NCBI GenBank assembly: GCA_027489295.1
Contig: JAIYAA010000119.1
Location: 1-19,206 of the forward strand
DNA: 19,206 nt
Reading direction: 5' to 3'
Source: Sphingomonadales bacterium
GTDB taxonomy: Bacteria; Pseudomonadota; Alphaproteobacteria; Sphingomonadales; Sphingomonadaceae
Shown: positions 7,444 through 13,770 of the stretch, one piece after another
Layout of the letters: the number at the start of each line of letters is the position of its first letter
Numbering within the stretch: the first letter of the stretch is position 1
The notes under the pieces: generated by a model
What the model saw: the letters and a program-made list of their open reading frames with translations, nothing else
Told to the model about the DNA's origin: nothing
Database searches by the model: none
Made by a program: the position numbers and the translations under genes

Positions 7444-8004
7444 ATGGAAGTTGCCGAGGGCGGATTGCGCCCACGATTGATCGAGGCTGCAGTCGGGTTG
7501 CTGGACCGCGACGGGGAAGCGGGGGTGACGCTGCGCGGGCTTGCCAAGGCGACCGGTGTCTCGGCGATGGCGCCGTATCGGCATTTTCCCGACAAGGCGG
7601 CGCTGCTGGCGGCCGTCGCGGAAACAGGATTTGCGGAGCTTGCCGCCGTGCTGTCGGCAGCCGATCAAAGCGCGACTGGCAAGGCAGCACTCGTCGCGCA
7701 GGGGCTTGCCTATTTCCGGTTTGCGCAGGCCCGCCCGGCGCTGTTCCGCCTGATGTTCGGAGGCATGCCGATCTGCGATGCGCCGCCCAAGGCGTATGGC
7801 GAAGCCTTCGCCATCCTGTCGCGCCGCGTCGCCAGCCTCGCCGGCGGTGCGGCGGGCACAGCGACGCTGGCGGCCTGGGGCGTGGTGCACGGCCTTGCCA
7901 CGCTCGCGCTCGACGGCAAGCTGCCGGCCGAGGACGGCGTCGTCACCGCCGCGGTTGGCCTGGTGGCGGACGGGATCGCCGGGGCTCAGCCGCGCAACGG
8001 GTAG
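7444..8004 (+). CDS. TetR/AcrR family transcriptional regulator, WHG-type C-terminal domain
   Basis: The product has 186 residues. The N-terminal TetR DNA-binding domain runs about 8-55: LIEAAVGLLDRDG, VTLRGLAKATGVSAMAPYRHF (read in two parts) and the closing FPDKAALLAAVA. The ligand domain has YFRFAQARPALFRLMFGG (about 91-108), the hallmark of TetR_C_33/WHG regulators. I chose ATG 7444; a TTG at 7399 in the same frame would put the operators inside the gene and adds a non-homologous leader. No Shine-Dalgarno sequence precedes 7444, so translation may be leaderless or weak. It is divergent from the DUF4188 gene, which it probably represses along with itself. Its 3' end overlaps the convergent thpR gene by 19 bp. 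Confidence 0.88.
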   Translation: MEVAEGGLRPRLIEAAVGLLDRDGEAGVTLRGLAKATGVSAMAPYRHFPDKAALLAAVAETGFAELAAVLSAADQSATGKAALVAQGLAYFRFAQARPALFRLMFGGMPICDAPPKAYGEAFAILSRRVASLAGGAAGTATLAAWGVVHGLATLALDGKLPAEDGVVTAAVGLVADGIAGAQPRNG

Positions 8005-8522
8005 CGCTCGATCGCCTCGTAGCTGGCGCCGTCGCGGCCGAGATGGCTTTCGAACAGCAGGAAGGTGTCGACCGGGAAGGGCGCGCTGGCGAGCCCTGCA
8101 TGGCTTTCGAGAAAGCGTGCGGTCGCGCCCGCCGCCACGTTCATCCGGGCGAGGGTGATGTGGGGCAGATAGGCGCGGCGTTCCGGGGGCAGCCCGATCC
8201 GCACCAGCGCCTGGTCGATCTTCTGGTGGAGCTGCGACACCGTTTCATGCGGCCGCACGCCGGCCCAGAGGGCGTTAGGGCGCCCGCGCGAATCGAACTC
8301 GCCCACGCCGGCGATTGCCAGCTCGAACGGCGCGAAGCGGACGTTGCCGAGCGCGACCGCTACGTCCTCTGCGACCGGCCGCTCGACCTCGCCGATATAG
8401 CGCAGCGTGCAGTGGAGCTGCGCGTCGCTCTGCCAGCGTGCGCCCGCCACTCCGCCCGCGAGCGCCTGCAATTGTGCACGAATCGCTGCCGGCGGGCGGA
8501 AACCTACGAACAGACGGTGCAT
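7986..8522 (-). CDS. thpR: RNA 2',3'-cyclic phosphodiesterase (2H family, 2'-5' RNA ligase-like)
   Basis: Family members open 2',3'-cyclic phosphates on RNA ends and can join tRNA halves in vitro. The 178-residue protein begins MHRLFVGFRPP, the usual start of this family. Both HxTx catalytic motifs are present: H37-C-T39-L and H121-I-T123-L. Length is normal. GGAGGG lies 5 nt before the ATG at 8522. The gene is alone on its strand, ends inside the 3' end of the TetR gene, and is divergent from the Bax-inhibitor-1 family gene across 162 bp. Confidence 0.93.
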   Translation of the reverse strand: MHRLFVGFRPPAAIRAQLQALAGGVAGARWQSDAQLHCTLRYIGEVERPVAEDVAVALGNVRFAPFELAIAGVGEFDSRGRPNALWAGVRPHETVSQLHQKIDQALVRIGLPPERRAYLPHITLARMNVAAGATARFLESHAGLASAPFPVDTFLLFESHLGRDGASYEAIERYPLRG

Positions 8523-8615
8523 TATGTCCCTCCGGCCAGACGCGGCTAATTGGTTCAACGGGCGGACAAAGTCGATCCGGGCTGTGTATCGAAACGTTGC
8601 TCCAGCCGGTTTCGC

Positions 8616-8644
8616 TTGAAAAGACTTCGCGCGGGGCCGATATT
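8616..8644 (+). promoter_or_regulatory. Probable sigma-70 type promoter of the Bax-inhibitor-1 family gene
   Basis: TTGAAA (8616-8621) and GATATT (8639-8644) are 17 nt apart, matching TTGACA 5/6 and TATAAT 4/6. A start near 8651 leaves a leader of about 34 nt with AAGGAG before the ATG. A 6-bp inverted repeat CGAAAC/GTTTCG (8590-8614) lies just upstream. Confidence 0.45.
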
Positions 8645-8684
8645 CCAAGCATCCGGCATTGCGCCGGTCAAAGGAGTTTTTCGA

Positions 8685-9452
8685 ATGGCTAACTGGTCCG
8701 ATCCCCGCACGAGCGAGTCGCCCTTCGCGACCGCGAGTGCGCGCGCCGCGGCGCATGACGCGGGGCTCCGGTCGTACATGCTGTCGGTCTACAACTACAT
8801 GCTGTCCGGCGTGCTGCTGACCGGCATCGTCGCACTTGCCTTCGGCAAGATCGCGTCGCTGCAGGCGCTGCTGTTCCAGGTGGTGGAAACCAGCCGCGGC
8901 CTGTCGCTGCAGCCGACGCTGCTCGGCTGGGTGGCGATGCTGTCGCCGCTGGCGATCGTGTTCGCGATGAGTTTCGGCCAGAGCCGCATGTCCGAAGGCA
9001 CGCTGAAGGCGCTGTTCTTCGCCTATGCCGGCCTGCTGGGTGCGTCGCTCTCGACGATCTTCACCACCTATACCGACATGTCGATCGCGCAGGTGTTCTT
9101 CGGCACTGCCGCCGGCTTCGGTGCGCTGAGCCTCTACGGCTACATCACCAAGAAGGATCTGTCGGGCTTCGGCACCTTCCTGCTGATCGGCCTTGTCGGC
9201 GTGCTCGTCGCCTCGATCGTCAACATGTTCCTGCAGTCGGGCGTGATGAGCCTGGTGATCAGCGCCGTCGGCGTGCTGATCTTCGCCGGCCTCACCGCCT
9301 ATGACACGCAGAAGATCAAGAGCATCTACGCCTATGTCGCTGGCACCCGCGAGCAGGGCAAGGTCGCGATCATGGGGGCGCTGAACCTCTATCTCGACTT
9401 CATCAACATGTTCCTGTTCCTGCTTCGCCTGTTCGGCTCCTCGCGCAACTGA
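8685..9452 (+). CDS. Bax inhibitor-1 / YccA family membrane protein
   Basis: The product has 255 residues: a soluble N-terminal tail of about 28 residues (TSESPFATASARAA) and then about seven hydrophobic segments. Segments include YMLSVYNYMLSGVLLTGIVAL, GALSLYGYITKKDLSGFG (with the family's conserved YGY.TKKDLS loop) and the late GLTAYDTQKIK motif that is highly characteristic of bacterial BI-1 proteins. The end LYLDFINMFLFLLRLFG is also typical. Members act in the inner membrane and some are pH-gated calcium leak channels or partners of FtsH; the role here is not known. AAGGAG lies 8 nt before the ATG. The gene is a single transcription unit with its own promoter and a strong intrinsic terminator. 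Confidence 0.93.
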   Translation: MANWSDPRTSESPFATASARAAAHDAGLRSYMLSVYNYMLSGVLLTGIVALAFGKIASLQALLFQVVETSRGLSLQPTLLGWVAMLSPLAIVFAMSFGQSRMSEGTLKALFFAYAGLLGASLSTIFTTYTDMSIAQVFFGTAAGFGALSLYGYITKKDLSGFGTFLLIGLVGVLVASIVNMFLQSGVMSLVISAVGVLIFAGLTAYDTQKIKSIYAYVAGTREQGKVAIMGALNLYLDFINMFLFLLRLFGSSRN

Positions 9453-9480
9453 TCCTTGCGCGACGAAGGATATGCACAAT

Positions 9481-9515
9481 GGCCCGGCGGAGCGATCCGC
9501 CGGGCCTTTTGTTTT
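9481..9515 (+). terminator. Rho-independent terminator after the Bax-inhibitor-1 family gene
   Basis: GGCCCGGCGGA (9481-9491) pairs perfectly with TCCGCCGGGCC (9496-9506) around the 4-nt loop GCGA, and TTTTGTTTT follows at once. It separates this gene from the next, independently promoted unit. Confidence 0.93.
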
Positions 9516-9534
9516 CGGGGCATGCGCCGAAAAC

Positions 9535-9560
9535 GGAACGCGGACGCCCGCCGAGCCGTT
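9535..9560 (+). promoter_or_regulatory. EcfG-type (general stress response) promoter
   Basis: GGAAC (9535-9539), a 17-nt spacer and CGTT (9557-9560) match the alphaproteobacterial EcfG consensus GGAAC-N16/17-CGTT exactly. It lies after a strong terminator and 30 nt before the ATG at 9591, with AGGAGAG between. The geometry fits a promoter of the small protein/CDF unit. No experiment is available, and the EcfG/NepR/PhyR genes are not in the window. Confidence 0.7.
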
Positions 9561-9590
9561 TTCCTTGGGTAACGCTCAGGAGAGTGCATC

Positions 9591-9938
9591 ATGACCAACA
9601 ACCCCCTCGACCCTGCGATGGACCGGATGTCGGTCGCCCCTGATCCCAAGGCTGCGGACGACGAGGCCAAGAGTCCCGTCCATTCCGCCGATGCCGGCAC
9701 AGACGGTTCGATCGAAGAACGGCTTGCCCGCGATCCGGCTAGCAAGGATGCCCGGCTCGACCGCGCGCTGGACGAGTCGATGGACGCATCCGACCCCCCC
9801 GCCTCGACTCAGCCGATCCACAACCACCAGATTCCGGACAGCTCCGGCTATGACCCCAAGGCGGAATCGGAGCGAGCGGGCGACAAGCCCGACCGGACGC
9901 TGGTGGACAAGGCGCTCCACAAGCTCGGCCTAGACTGA
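9591..9938 (+). CDS. Small acidic, probably disordered protein with an ASDPP-type motif
   Basis: I do not recognise a named family. The 115-residue product is rich in Asp, Ala, Pro, Ser and Lys, has no cysteine, no tryptophan, no signal peptide and no membrane segment, so it is likely a soluble, largely unstructured protein. The segment RLDRALDESMDASDPPASTQP (read as RLDRALDES plus DASDPPAS) resembles the 'D-E-(S/T)-F-P-A-S-D-P-P' motif that recurs in small alphaproteobacterial stress proteins; here MDASDPP replaces FPASDPP. The end is helical (DRTLVDKALHKLGLD). AGGAGAG precedes the ATG. An EcfG-type promoter lies just upstream and the CDF gene starts 11 nt after its stop, so the two form an operon. 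A role in stress tolerance is inferred only from that promoter. Confidence 0.75.
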   Translation: MTNNPLDPAMDRMSVAPDPKAADDEAKSPVHSADAGTDGSIEERLARDPASKDARLDRALDESMDASDPPASTQPIHNHQIPDSSGYDPKAESERAGDKPDRTLVDKALHKLGLD

Positions 9939-9949
9939 GGCAGAAACGG

Positions 9950-10897
9950 ATGGCTGCGTCTCCCGCGTCGGGCTGGCGCGCCAATCTCGTTCTCTATGCG
10001 GCGCTTGCCGCCAATATCGGGATCGCCGTCGCGAAGTTTGTCGCGGCGGCGATCACCGCATCGTCCTCGATGCTCACCGAAGGCGTCCACAGCCTGGTCG
10101 ACAGCTTCAACCAGATCCTGCTGCTCTATGGCCAACGTCGCGCCAAGCGGCCGCCCGATGCCCAACATCCCTTCGGCTATGGCCGCGAACTCTATTTCTG
10201 GGCCTTTGTTGTCGCGATCCTCATCTTCGGCTTGGGGGCGGGCGTCTCGGTCTATGAAGGCTATCTCCACATCATCGATCCGGAGCCGCTGCGCGATCCG
10301 CTGGTGAATTATCTCGTGCTGGGTGTCGCGACGGTGATGGAGGGCACCAGCTGGGTGATTGCGGTCCGCGAGTTCGCCCAGAGCAAGGGCGATTGCGGCT
10401 GGTGGAAGGCGATTCGGGAATCGAAGGACCCCGCCGGGTTCATCGTGCTGTTCGAGGACTCGGCGGCGATTGCCGGGCTGCTCGTAGCAGCGCTCGGCGT
10501 GTGGGCGAGCCATGCGTGGGGCGACCCGCGGATCGATGGCGCGGCCTCGATCGTAATCGGCATGATCCTCGGCGGCGTCGCGATGCTGCTGGCCCGCGAA
10601 GCCAAGGGTCTGCTGATTGGCGAGCGCGCCAATCCCGATCTGATCGCCCAAGTGCGCGCGATGCTGGAGGCCGAGGCTCGGATTACCGGCGTCAACCACG
10701 TCCGCACCATCCACACCGCACCGGACCGCGTGTTCGTGGCGATCAGCGCGGATTTTGACGACAGCCTGGCGATGGGCGAGGCCGAGACGCTGATCGAGCG
10801 GATCGAGGCGAAGCTGAAGGCCGCGCTGCCGCAGCTCAGTTCGATCTACATCCGCCCGGAAAAGCGCGAGGACGCTGAAGTGGTGGTGCCGGGCTAA
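9950..10897 (+). CDS. Cation diffusion facilitator (CDF) family transporter
   Basis: CDF proteins export divalent metals (Zn, Fe, Mn, Cd or Co) against proton flow across the inner membrane. The 315-residue product has about six TM segments (to about residue 220) and a C-terminal cytosolic metal-binding-type domain (about 225-310, HVRTIHTAPDRVFVAISADF region). TM2 carries the metal site H47-x3-D51 in TEGVHSLVDSFNQ. The matching TM5 site reads FEDSAAIAG with E169-D170, not the common HxxxD; the FEDSAA form is known to me from the SLC30A9-like branch. The basic QHPFGYGRE loop is present. GAGG overlapping the previous stop serves as its ribosome site, suggesting translational coupling to the small acidic protein. 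The stop overlaps the convergent regulator's stop by 4 bp. Metal is not predictable. Confidence 0.9.
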   Translation: MAASPASGWRANLVLYAALAANIGIAVAKFVAAAITASSSMLTEGVHSLVDSFNQILLLYGQRRAKRPPDAQHPFGYGRELYFWAFVVAILIFGLGAGVSVYEGYLHIIDPEPLRDPLVNYLVLGVATVMEGTSWVIAVREFAQSKGDCGWWKAIRESKDPAGFIVLFEDSAAIAGLLVAALGVWASHAWGDPRIDGAASIVIGMILGGVAMLLAREAKGLLIGERANPDLIAQVRAMLEAEARITGVNHVRTIHTAPDRVFVAISADFDDSLAMGEAETLIERIEAKLKAALPQLSSIYIRPEKREDAEVVVPG

Positions 10898-11265
10898 TCG
10901 GCCAGCGCGCCGAGCAATTCATGCGCGCGCAGCGGCTTTTCCAGCAACGCGGCATAGCCGGTCGCTTCCGCCTCCACCGCGAGCGCCGGGCTGGGATAGC
11001 TGGTCATCAGAATTGCGCGTCCGCGCCAACCCCGCGCAAGGAGTGCACGGAGCAGCGCGATGCCGTCGCCATCGGGCAAGCAATAATCGGCCACCAGATA
11101 GTCGGCGGTGAGCGCAGCGGGATCGGCAAGCGAGGCCGTCGCGACGCTGTGCGCCCGCACCCGATAGCCCTGGCCGTGCAGCAGCAACTGGGTCGACCGA
11201 CGCACGCCATCATCATCTTCGACGAGCAGGACGCTGGGGCGTGCGGGGGAAGAAGGCGCAGTCAT
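10894..11265 (-). CDS. Single-domain response regulator (receiver only)
   Basis: The 123-residue product is one receiver domain with no output domain. Acid pocket E16-D17-D18, phospho-acceptor D60 in YLVADYCLPDGDG, T88 in the LMTSY strand and K110-P111 are all in place, so it should be phosphorylated. The GYAALLEKPL end is typical. No histidine kinase is adjacent; it may pass phosphate in a relay or act by protein contact. No Shine-Dalgarno sequence precedes the ATG at 11265; instead a GATCAG-GT-CTGATC palindrome (11267-11280) sits directly upstream, so translation may be leaderless or controlled there. It is convergent with the CDF gene (4-bp stop overlap). Confidence 0.87.
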   Translation of the reverse strand: MTAPSSPARPSVLLVEDDDGVRRSTQLLLHGQGYRVRAHSVATASLADPAALTADYLVADYCLPDGDGIALLRALLARGWRGRAILMTSYPSPALAVEAEATGYAALLEKPLRAHELLGALAD

Positions 11266-11266
11266 C

Positions 11267-11280
11267 GATCAGGTCTGATC
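11267..11280. promoter_or_regulatory. Palindrome touching the start of the response-regulator gene
   Basis: GATCAG-GT-CTGATC is a perfect 6-2-6 inverted repeat. With one extra C it extends to a 9-bp arm (ATCGATCAG / CTGATC-c-GAT, 11264-11284). It replaces the expected ribosome site of the 11265 start. It could be an operator over a leaderless promoter or a 5'-end stem. Confidence 0.35.
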
Positions 11281-11341
11281 CGATTGCGTGCCATAGGCGC
11301 GCGCAGCGGTCTCTACGTAAATCCCCCGGGGTGCTCGGCCG

Positions 11342-11394
11342 ATCGCAACGGCTGTCCTGCTGGCCCAAGGGGCGGTTGCAGGCGGGGTTGCGAT
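11342..11394. other. Nested inverted repeats forming a 53-nt stem structure
   Basis: Three complementary pairs are nested: ATCGCAAC (11342-11349) with GTTGCGAT (11387-11394); CCTGC (11356-11360) with GCAGG (11378-11382); GCCC (11363-11366) with GGGC (11370-11373) around an AAG loop. Internal loops are 6/4 and 2/4 nt. It ends 18 nt before the ATG of the 61-residue gene. In GC-rich DNA such pairing can arise by chance. Confidence 0.35.
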
Positions 11395-11412
11395 GCTGCA
11401 CCTTCACGCACG

Positions 11413-11598
11413 ATGTTCTTCGACGAGAATCGCGTCTGGCCGAGGCCGGAGCCGCAGCGCCCCATGCCGGCGCCACCGGGCAAGCGCGAGCGATTCCTGA
11501 CGCGGATGTTCCTGGTCTACGCGATGATCCTGCTGCTCCTGCCGGTCAGCGCCGACGGGATCGTGGATCTGATCCACTACCTCGTCCGATTGTTCTGA
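11413..11598 (+). CDS. 61-residue single-TM membrane peptide, unknown function
   Basis: I do not recognise the family. The N-terminal half is polar and Pro/Arg-rich (ENRVWPRPEPQRPMPAPPGK, residues 5-24), followed by one TM segment (MFLVYAMILLLLPVSADGIV, about 32-51) and a short tail ending LIHYLVRLF. Positive charges before the TM favour an N-in orientation. Codon use (GC-rich third positions, CTG/GTC/GCG) fits the neighbours, which argues that it is real despite its size. No clear Shine-Dalgarno sequence precedes ATG 11413; nested stems end 18 nt upstream. It is convergent with the telA partner gene, 4 bp apart, with a CTGAGCGCTCAG palindrome (11595-11606) across both stops. Confidence 0.55.
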   Translation: MFFDENRVWPRPEPQRPMPAPPGKRERFLTRMFLVYAMILLLLPVSADGIVDLIHYLVRLF

Positions 11599-11602
11599 GC
11601 GC

Positions 11603-12313
11603 TCAGCCCAGCTCGTCGTCCTTGTACTTGATCTGCAGGAAGTTGCCGCGCGTTGCCAGTGCGTCGAGGTCGCCCTGCGCGAGCTGCGCGGTCATCTCGG
11701 CGATCTCCTCGTCGATCACCTGCAGTCCTTTCGCCAGCTGCTGGTCGGGCGTCATGCCGTTGCGGGGCACGGTGCGCAGCGGCTCGGGGACGCGGCCATA
11801 GCCGTTCACCAGCTCGGGCAGCTGTTCGCCGATCAACTTGCGGACTTCATTCGCCGCTGGTGAGGCCTCGTCGAGCCGGGCGAGCTGGGGCGCCAGCGTC
11901 TCCAGCTTCACCCCGATCGAATCGACCAGCGTACGCGCCGGCGCCGGCAGGGCCAGCCGCTGCGTCTCCAGCCAGCGCTCGGTGGTGGCGGGCAGCGCCT
12001 TGAGCGGCACCTGGACCAGTTGTTCGACGCGCGGGGCGCTGCTCACCGGCAGGCTGGCGAAGACGAACGTAGCGAGGGTCAGCAGCGCCATCACCGCCAG
12101 CGCACCGAACATGCCGAGCGGCATGAACATGCCGATCACGATCGCGGCAAGGATGATCACCGCGTCCGCCGCCGCGATCCGGCCGAGCCGGGCGAGAATC
12201 TCCGCCTCGCGCCGCTTGCGCGTGCGAGTGGCGAGCGCGCCTTCGGTGCGGGCACGCGAGCGCTCGATCAGTTCCTCGCCGCGGGCGAGCAGGCGGTCCA
12301 CGTCACTCGGCAT
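11603..12313 (-). CDS. Two-TM membrane protein encoded with telA (XpaC-like position)
   Basis: The product has 236 residues: a basic, helical N-terminus (RGEELIERSRART; RTRKRREAEIL), two TM segments (about 50-66, AVIILAAIVIGMFMP, and 69-87, FGALAVMALLTLATFVFASL) and a long soluble C-terminal part with helices such as LDSIG/VKLETLAPQLARL and EIAEMTAQLAQGDLDAL. The gene starts 6 nt after the telA stop on the same strand, so it is translated from the telA transcript. TelA genes in other bacteria are often paired with membrane proteins of the XpaC type; this arrangement is equivalent, but I cannot show homology from sequence alone. A role as membrane anchor or partner of TelA is inferred. Confidence 0.75.
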   Translation of the reverse strand: MPSDVDRLLARGEELIERSRARTEGALATRTRKRREAEILARLGRIAAADAVIILAAIVIGMFMPLGMFGALAVMALLTLATFVFASLPVSSAPRVEQLVQVPLKALPATTERWLETQRLALPAPARTLVDSIGVKLETLAPQLARLDEASPAANEVRKLIGEQLPELVNGYGRVPEPLRTVPRNGMTPDQQLAKGLQVIDEEIAEMTAQLAQGDLDALATRGNFLQIKYKDDELG

Positions 12314-12319
12314 CGCGGC

Positions 12320-13525
12320 TTACATCGCCTCCAGCTTGAAGCCGTCGCTCGGGCCGCCCAGGCGGTTCTGCTCGGCGCCCTCGGCGCGGGCAATATAGCC
12401 CTTCGACTTCTCGACCTCGTTCGACAGCGTGTTAACCGTCACCTTCATGCTGTCGAGCGCCTTCAGCTTGAAGGTGTCGATGGCATCCATCGTGTCATAG
12501 ATGTTCTGGAACGCGCGCTGCAGCGTCTCGACCGGGATGGTGGCGCTCGCCGCCTGTTCGTGGATCGCCGCGGTCTGGCTCTTGAGCAGCTGGCCGGTCG
12601 AGTCGATCAGGTTGGCCGTCGTGGTGTTGAGCGCGGTGATCTGGTCGAGCACCAGCTTCTGGTTGTTGAGCGCCTGCGCGACGGTCACCGCGGTGCGCAG
12701 CGCCGAGACGGTGGTGGTCGAGGCGCGGTCGACGCCCTTGATCAGTTCGACATTGTTCTTCTTGACCAGGTCGAGCGCGAGATAGCCCTGCACCGTCACC
12801 GCCATCTGGGTGAGCAGGTCCTGGGTGCGCTGGCGCACGTAGAACAGCGCGGTCTCGCGGATCGCCTTGGCTTTGGCCGGATCGGTGTGATCCAGCTCGT
12901 TGGCCTTGTCCTCGAGCTTCTCGTCCATCGCCTTGGAGAGATAGATCATCTGCTCCAGCCTGCCCATCGCGTTCCACAGGTTCGCGCGCTCGGTGGCGAT
13001 CGCGGCATTGTCCTGCAGCAGCTCGTCCTTGCCGTTCGACAGGCTCTTGAGCACGGCGTTGATATGGCTCTGCGACGACTGGTATTTGCGGAAATAGTTG
13101 GTCAGCGCGCCCCCGCCGAACAGCTTCGAGAGGAAGCCGTCATTGCCGCCGATCAGCTTGCCGTTGCGCGAGGGGTCGAGCTCTTCCACCGTCTTGCGCA
13201 GCGCGAGCAGGTCGGCGCCGACGCCGCTGTCGCTGCCCATCGCGCGCACCGGGCGATCGAGGAAGCGATTCGACTGGCCGGCAGCGTCACGGATTTCCTT
13301 CTGGCCCATCGCGGCGATCGCATCGACGCGCTTGCCGAATTCGGGCGAATTCACGTCCTGCGCGATAAGATCGTCGATGAAGCCGGTGACGCGCTTGTCG
13401 AGTTCGGACTTCTTGGTGTCCTCCACCGGTACCAGCCCGGCGGCCTTTTCCGGCGCCACGGCAGGGACGGGATCCGGGGGCGTGAGCACCAGACCCTGTT
13501 CGGCGGTTTCAGTCACAGTCGCCAT
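12320..13525 (-). CDS. telA: Toxic anion (tellurite) resistance protein TelA family
   Basis: The product has 401 residues, the normal length for TelA/KlaA/YaaN proteins (PF05816). It is a soluble, almost wholly helical protein. Family-like segments include the N-terminal third FGKRVDAIAAMGQKEI (about 63-78), the central KLFGGGALTNYFRKYQSSQSHI (read as KLFGG plus YFRKYQSSQ), and NAMGRLEQMIYLSKAMDEKL, TALNTTTANLIDSTGQLL and LQRAFQNIYDTMDAIDTFK. The biochemical role is unknown; members give tolerance to tellurite, colicins or phage in plasmid settings and appear in envelope-stress operons. The start at 13525 has GGAG 11 nt upstream. The telA partner gene follows after 6 nt. No terD or tehB genes are nearby. 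Confidence 0.9.
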   Translation of the reverse strand: MATVTETAEQGLVLTPPDPVPAVAPEKAAGLVPVEDTKKSELDKRVTGFIDDLIAQDVNSPEFGKRVDAIAAMGQKEIRDAAGQSNRFLDRPVRAMGSDSGVGADLLALRKTVEELDPSRNGKLIGGNDGFLSKLFGGGALTNYFRKYQSSQSHINAVLKSLSNGKDELLQDNAAIATERANLWNAMGRLEQMIYLSKAMDEKLEDKANELDHTDPAKAKAIRETALFYVRQRTQDLLTQMAVTVQGYLALDLVKKNNVELIKGVDRASTTTVSALRTAVTVAQALNNQKLVLDQITALNTTTANLIDSTGQLLKSQTAAIHEQAASATIPVETLQRAFQNIYDTMDAIDTFKLKALDSMKVTVNTLSNEVEKSKGYIARAEGAEQNRLGGPSDGFKLEAM

Positions 13526-13770
13526 CGTCGCTCTCTCTCCAACTCCGTGGGATAACCATGCAGGCGAAGCACGTATCCCGCAAGTGTGTCATGTAGCTAT
13601 GGCACCGTGGAGTTCAACGTGACGAAGCGCCGCTGGCGGCATTCGGAGGCGTGCGGACCGGATGGAGATTGGGCGGATCCCGGTCTGCCGCATACTTTCG
13701 CATGCTTTGCACGCGAACGTCGGGGGAGGCCGAGCGCTGGTGCGACCGTGTCCCCCGAGGATCGGGCAGC
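13526..13770. other. Spacer upstream of telA, no gene seen
   Basis: The 245 bp between the PEP-CTERM stop and telA start hold no supported gene. A bulged inverted repeat GACCGGAT (13656-13663) / ATCCcGGTC (13677-13685) could form a 3' hairpin of the PEP-CTERM mRNA, without a T-run. The telA promoter should lie here, but no convincing -35/-10 pair was found. Confidence 0.4.

Noticed and set aside
9511..9534. GTTTTCGG / CCGAAAAC inverted repeat as a second terminator or riboswitch
   Set aside because: It has an 8-nt loop and no T-run after it; it lies between a proven-looking terminator and the EcfG-type promoter, so it may be incidental.
12020..13555. 511-codon open frame on the plus strand across telA
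   Set aside because: It is antisense to telA and its partner; Arg/His/Asp/Leu-rich composition without domains shows it is a by-product of high GC.
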